This document shows, piece by piece, positions 61,556 to 64,000 of a stretch of 64,000 nucleotides of DNA. Position 1 is the stretch's first letter. The number at the start of each line of letters is the position of its first letter. The stretch covers positions 1,080,547-1,144,546 of the forward strand of contig WSYJ01000164.1 in assembly GCA_020186115.1 (NCBI GenBank), written 5' to 3'. The DNA is from Histomonas meleagridis. Its lineage: Eukaryota; Parabasalia; Tritrichomonadida; Dientamoebidae. The notes beneath the pieces were generated by a model. It saw only the letters and a list, made by a program, of their open reading frames with translations, was not told the DNA's origin and made no database searches. The translations under genes were made by a program, and so were the position numbers.

Positions 61556-63435
61556 ATGGGTGGTGGGTCGTCCAAGCTCACCCAACAATACACAATTCAA
61601 AAAGAAAGATGCAAATTTACAGAACCTTTTGAACATACATTATACGATGCTATTAGAAATACAGACAACTTAGAATTTTCGATATTTGCATTTAATCCAG
61701 ATTCTTCAGAATTATCAAAAGTGTTACTAACAAACATAATTAAATACCTAAAAACATATAGGCATTACGTAATTGCATCATATATTGAAGATTATGAAGT
61801 TGATGGAACAATTTATTTAGTTACAGAACGACTTTCGCCTTTTTCGATTGAAGAGCTTGACACAAAAGAACTGTTATGGGGTATTTACAATTTATGTCAA
61901 TTTGTTTCCTTTTTTGGGGAAATGTCAAATACTATTCATGGATATCTTCATAAAAACTCAATCTTTATATTATTAATAATGATTTAACTAGATCACCTGG
62001 TCACGAACTCAAAGTTTGCGGTTTCTTTTGGGCCACCAATAACCTTGATGGTCCTATTAACAAATATCGTAATCAGTGGGATAAATCCCTCCCATTTGAA
62101 GTAGGTGACATTAATAGCGTTCCACCATATAGTGTTGATTGTCGTCTTATCTATCACATTATGGAATCCTCAATTCAAACCTTTCCCAAGTCTATCCAAA
62201 AGATTATCCGACATTTTCAAACAAATACCAATATTCCTCCATCTAAACTTCTATCGTTAGACTACTGGAAGACAGACAAGTTTGTTCAATACCTTACTTA
62301 TCTTCGGGAGCTTGCGTTACAAGATCCATATGATCGAGATTCCTTCTTTAAAACACTTATTGACAACATTCGTTCCTTTTCCAAAGAAACGCAAACATAT
62401 ACCATCCTACCACAGCTTATTAGCGCTCTTTCATTTTCTCCAACGCCGTCACTTTTAGGGCCGATACTTACTATCGGTCGTCTTCTTGATGAAGCTCATT
62501 TTGGAGTAATTGTTGTTCCACCACTTGTTTCCTTATTCGAGAATCAAGACAGGACATTACGGATTCATCTTCTTAATCAAATTGATTCACTTGTACCATT
62601 TCTTGATAAAAATGTTGTCAATGAACAAATATTTATTAATATCATTGGCGGATTAAATGATTCAGTTCCACAACTTCGTCAATCCACAATTATATCCATG
62701 GTACCTTTAGCACAATTTCTATCAATGCAAAACATGAATATACTTATTAAATCATTAAAGAAGCTTCAAATTGATAGTGATCCACAAATACGGACAAATT
62801 CGATCATTTGCATTGCTAAAATTGCGGAATTTATTGATCCTGAAATTCGATCACAAACATTATCAAGCGTGTTTTCGAAAGGTACTATTGATCCATTTGT
62901 ACCATCAAGAAAAGCCTCAATTGCTGCATATAAGAAATGTAAATCATATTTCTCGAATATAATAATAGCAACTTCGATAATTCCACATTTGTCACCTCTT
63001 TGTGTTGATGCTGATAGTGGAATTCGAATTTCTGCTATTTCTACACTTCAAATGTTTGTTGACATATTGAAGAAAGATAATTCATTGTTTGAAGAAAATA
63101 AACAAGTTGAAGAAAATGATAAAAAAGTAGAAAATATAAATAATTCAAAAGATGAAAACGAATTATTTATATCGGAAAATTCCGTCGAAGAAGAAATAGA
63201 AACAGTAAAAAGTCAACCAAAAATCGAAAATAATAAAATAAGTTACGTCGATAAGAAAAAAGTTAATAGTTATAGAAAAGAGAATTCATCGGATGCGGTG
63301 CCTCAGTTAAGCGACAATTTGTACGAAGAAAAAAATGTGAAGAAAAAGGAAAAAGTAAATAATGTGTCAAATGTAATCGGTGGTTGGGATAGCGAAATCG
63401 ATTGGTCAGAAGAAGACGGATGGGGCGATGATTAG
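61556..63435 (+). CDS. SCY1-family (SCYL1-like) pseudokinase, one frameshift
   Basis: ATG 61,556 starts MGGGSSKLTQQY (N-myristoylation pattern). A pseudokinase domain with IIKYLKTYRHYVIASYIED and TIYLVTERLSPFSIEEL is interrupted near 61,968 where the frame ends in ILLIMI. One base later it continues NNDLTRSPGHELKVCGFFW, then PYSVDCRLIYHIMES, and joins the second frame at 62,161. HEAT repeats fill about 230-510 (NEQIFINIIGGLNDSVPQLR). The tail is Lys/Glu/Asn-rich and ends GGWDSEIDWSEEDGWGDD, like SCYL1/Cex1 tails that act in COPI traffic and tRNA export. Joined, about 626 residues. The HRD and DFG motifs are lost, as expected. Confidence 0.82.
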
Positions 63436-63534
63436 TGATCTTGATTAAATTCGATTAATATTTTATATTGAAATAAAAAATCTATTTATATTCTATTAAG
63501 AATGGATTATAAAGGAAAAAGAATTATATTTGAA

Positions 63535-63839
63535 CTAAGAAAAAAAAATTGATCTTAGAGTTTCATTTCTCCAAGGAAATTTCCCAACAATCTTACCTTT
63601 CATGTAAATTCCATCAACAAAAAAAATTGATGGATCTGAACCAAGATTTCTCTAAGGAAATGAAAATTCGATTGACTTTACCACACCTTTAACAACTTCA
63701 ACAGGGATTCTGTTTGATATGAGAGCTTCGGATTTTAATGAAATATCTGCTAAATAAGCTTTTCGACCTAATATACTTGTGCGTAATTGCTTCATACTTA
63801 CATTTATTTATATTTGCGGAGGAATCTGGATATTACCAT
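63535..63839 (-). pseudogene. Chorein (VPS13 N-terminal) domain fragment
   Basis: The minus strand from 63,839 reads MVISRFLRKYK, then after a frame change from 63,795 MKQLRTSILGRKAYLADISL, KSEALISNRIPVEVVKGVVK, SIEFSFP, then TAG (63,652-63,654) where chorein proteins have Trp, and RNLGSDPSIFFVDGIYM. The pattern (I-P-x-x-V-x-x-G-x-x-x-x-x-x-x-x-F-P-W-R-x-L-x-x-x-P-x-x-x-x-x-x-x-x-Y) is that of the lipid-transfer VPS13 N-terminus. It ends at TAG 63,535. No VPS13 body is present before the SCY1 gene, so it is a decayed or truncated copy. Confidence 0.6.
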
Positions 63840-64000
63840 AGAAAGAACTTTGTCAATAATCGCACCTATCTTTGTTGATTTTTTGACTAAATTTTCTATG
63901 CTGATGTTAAGTGAAATGAAAAATTAGAGGTGCAGTCAAAAATTTTTCCTCGATGGATTTTTCAGAACGGGAGACAAGTACGTTTATCTTTTTCGCATTT

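Overview
The window looks like nuclear DNA of a parabasalid protist, most likely a trichomonad close to Tritrichomonas. The sequence is very AT-rich. Open reading frames are long, apparently intronless and closely packed on both strands. The dominant family is BspA-like (TpLRR) surface proteins, which are greatly expanded in trichomonads. There are also a DUF5057/Ser-Gln-Ser-Asn-Thr surface protein, Myb proteins, Mutator-like and pogo/Tigger-like DNA transposons, and eukaryotic housekeeping genes (CDC5-like, Trm5, Rlp7/uL30-like, SCY1 pseudokinases, FYVE, RRM, ARL16-like, mucolipin-like). The genus is inferred, not proven.

Left part (1-26,960). A large inverted duplication dominates. The left arm (1-13,509) carries a kinase 3' end, a P-loop pseudogene, BspA1, a CDC5-like gene, a pogo-like element, BspA2, an EF-hand gene and the 3' half of a Mutator-like transposase. 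The right arm (16,476-23,705) carries the same order in reverse, but has a single chimeric BspA (BspA3) in place of BspA2-pogo-CDC5-BspA1. The 3-kb spacer holds the 5' half of the transposon and an intact EF-hand paralogue. The right arm ends inside a truncated tail of a SCY1-family pseudokinase gene. The intact version of that gene lies at 26,834-28,678, beyond a mucolipin-like channel gene (two frameshifts) and a small unknown gene.

Middle (28,800-45,000). Trm5 and an Rlp7/uL30-like gene are followed by BspA4 and a giant 2,235-residue BspA5 with a large internal duplication. Two identical 2-Cys peroxiredoxin genes follow. The second lies in a duplicated block together with a broken third copy of the BspA5 segment.

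Right part (45,800-64,000). This is mostly single-copy genes: an R2R3-Myb, a proteasome-chaperone-like gene, a kelch/coiled-coil gene followed by about 31 copies of a 58-bp minisatellite, two RRM genes, a FlK-like hot-dog thioesterase, a DUF5057 surface protein with about 60 hexapeptide repeats, a DH-PH-FYVE protein, a GT8 glycosyltransferase, an ARL16-like GTPase, a second SCY1-like pseudokinase and a decayed chorein (VPS13 N-terminal) fragment.

Two themes connect the genes. First, several surface proteins of different ectodomain types share a Ser/Thr/Asn linker, one membrane helix and a cytosolic tail with an Asp-Pro-Phe-Ala motif, which suggests common trafficking; paralogues are being reshuffled by recombination between inverted and tandem copies. 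Second, many starts are preceded within about 50 bases by an AAACCGTTT/AAACGGTTT-type motif that resembles a Myb site. Several otherwise conserved genes carry single-base frameshifts, mostly at homopolymers, so some breaks may be assembly errors.
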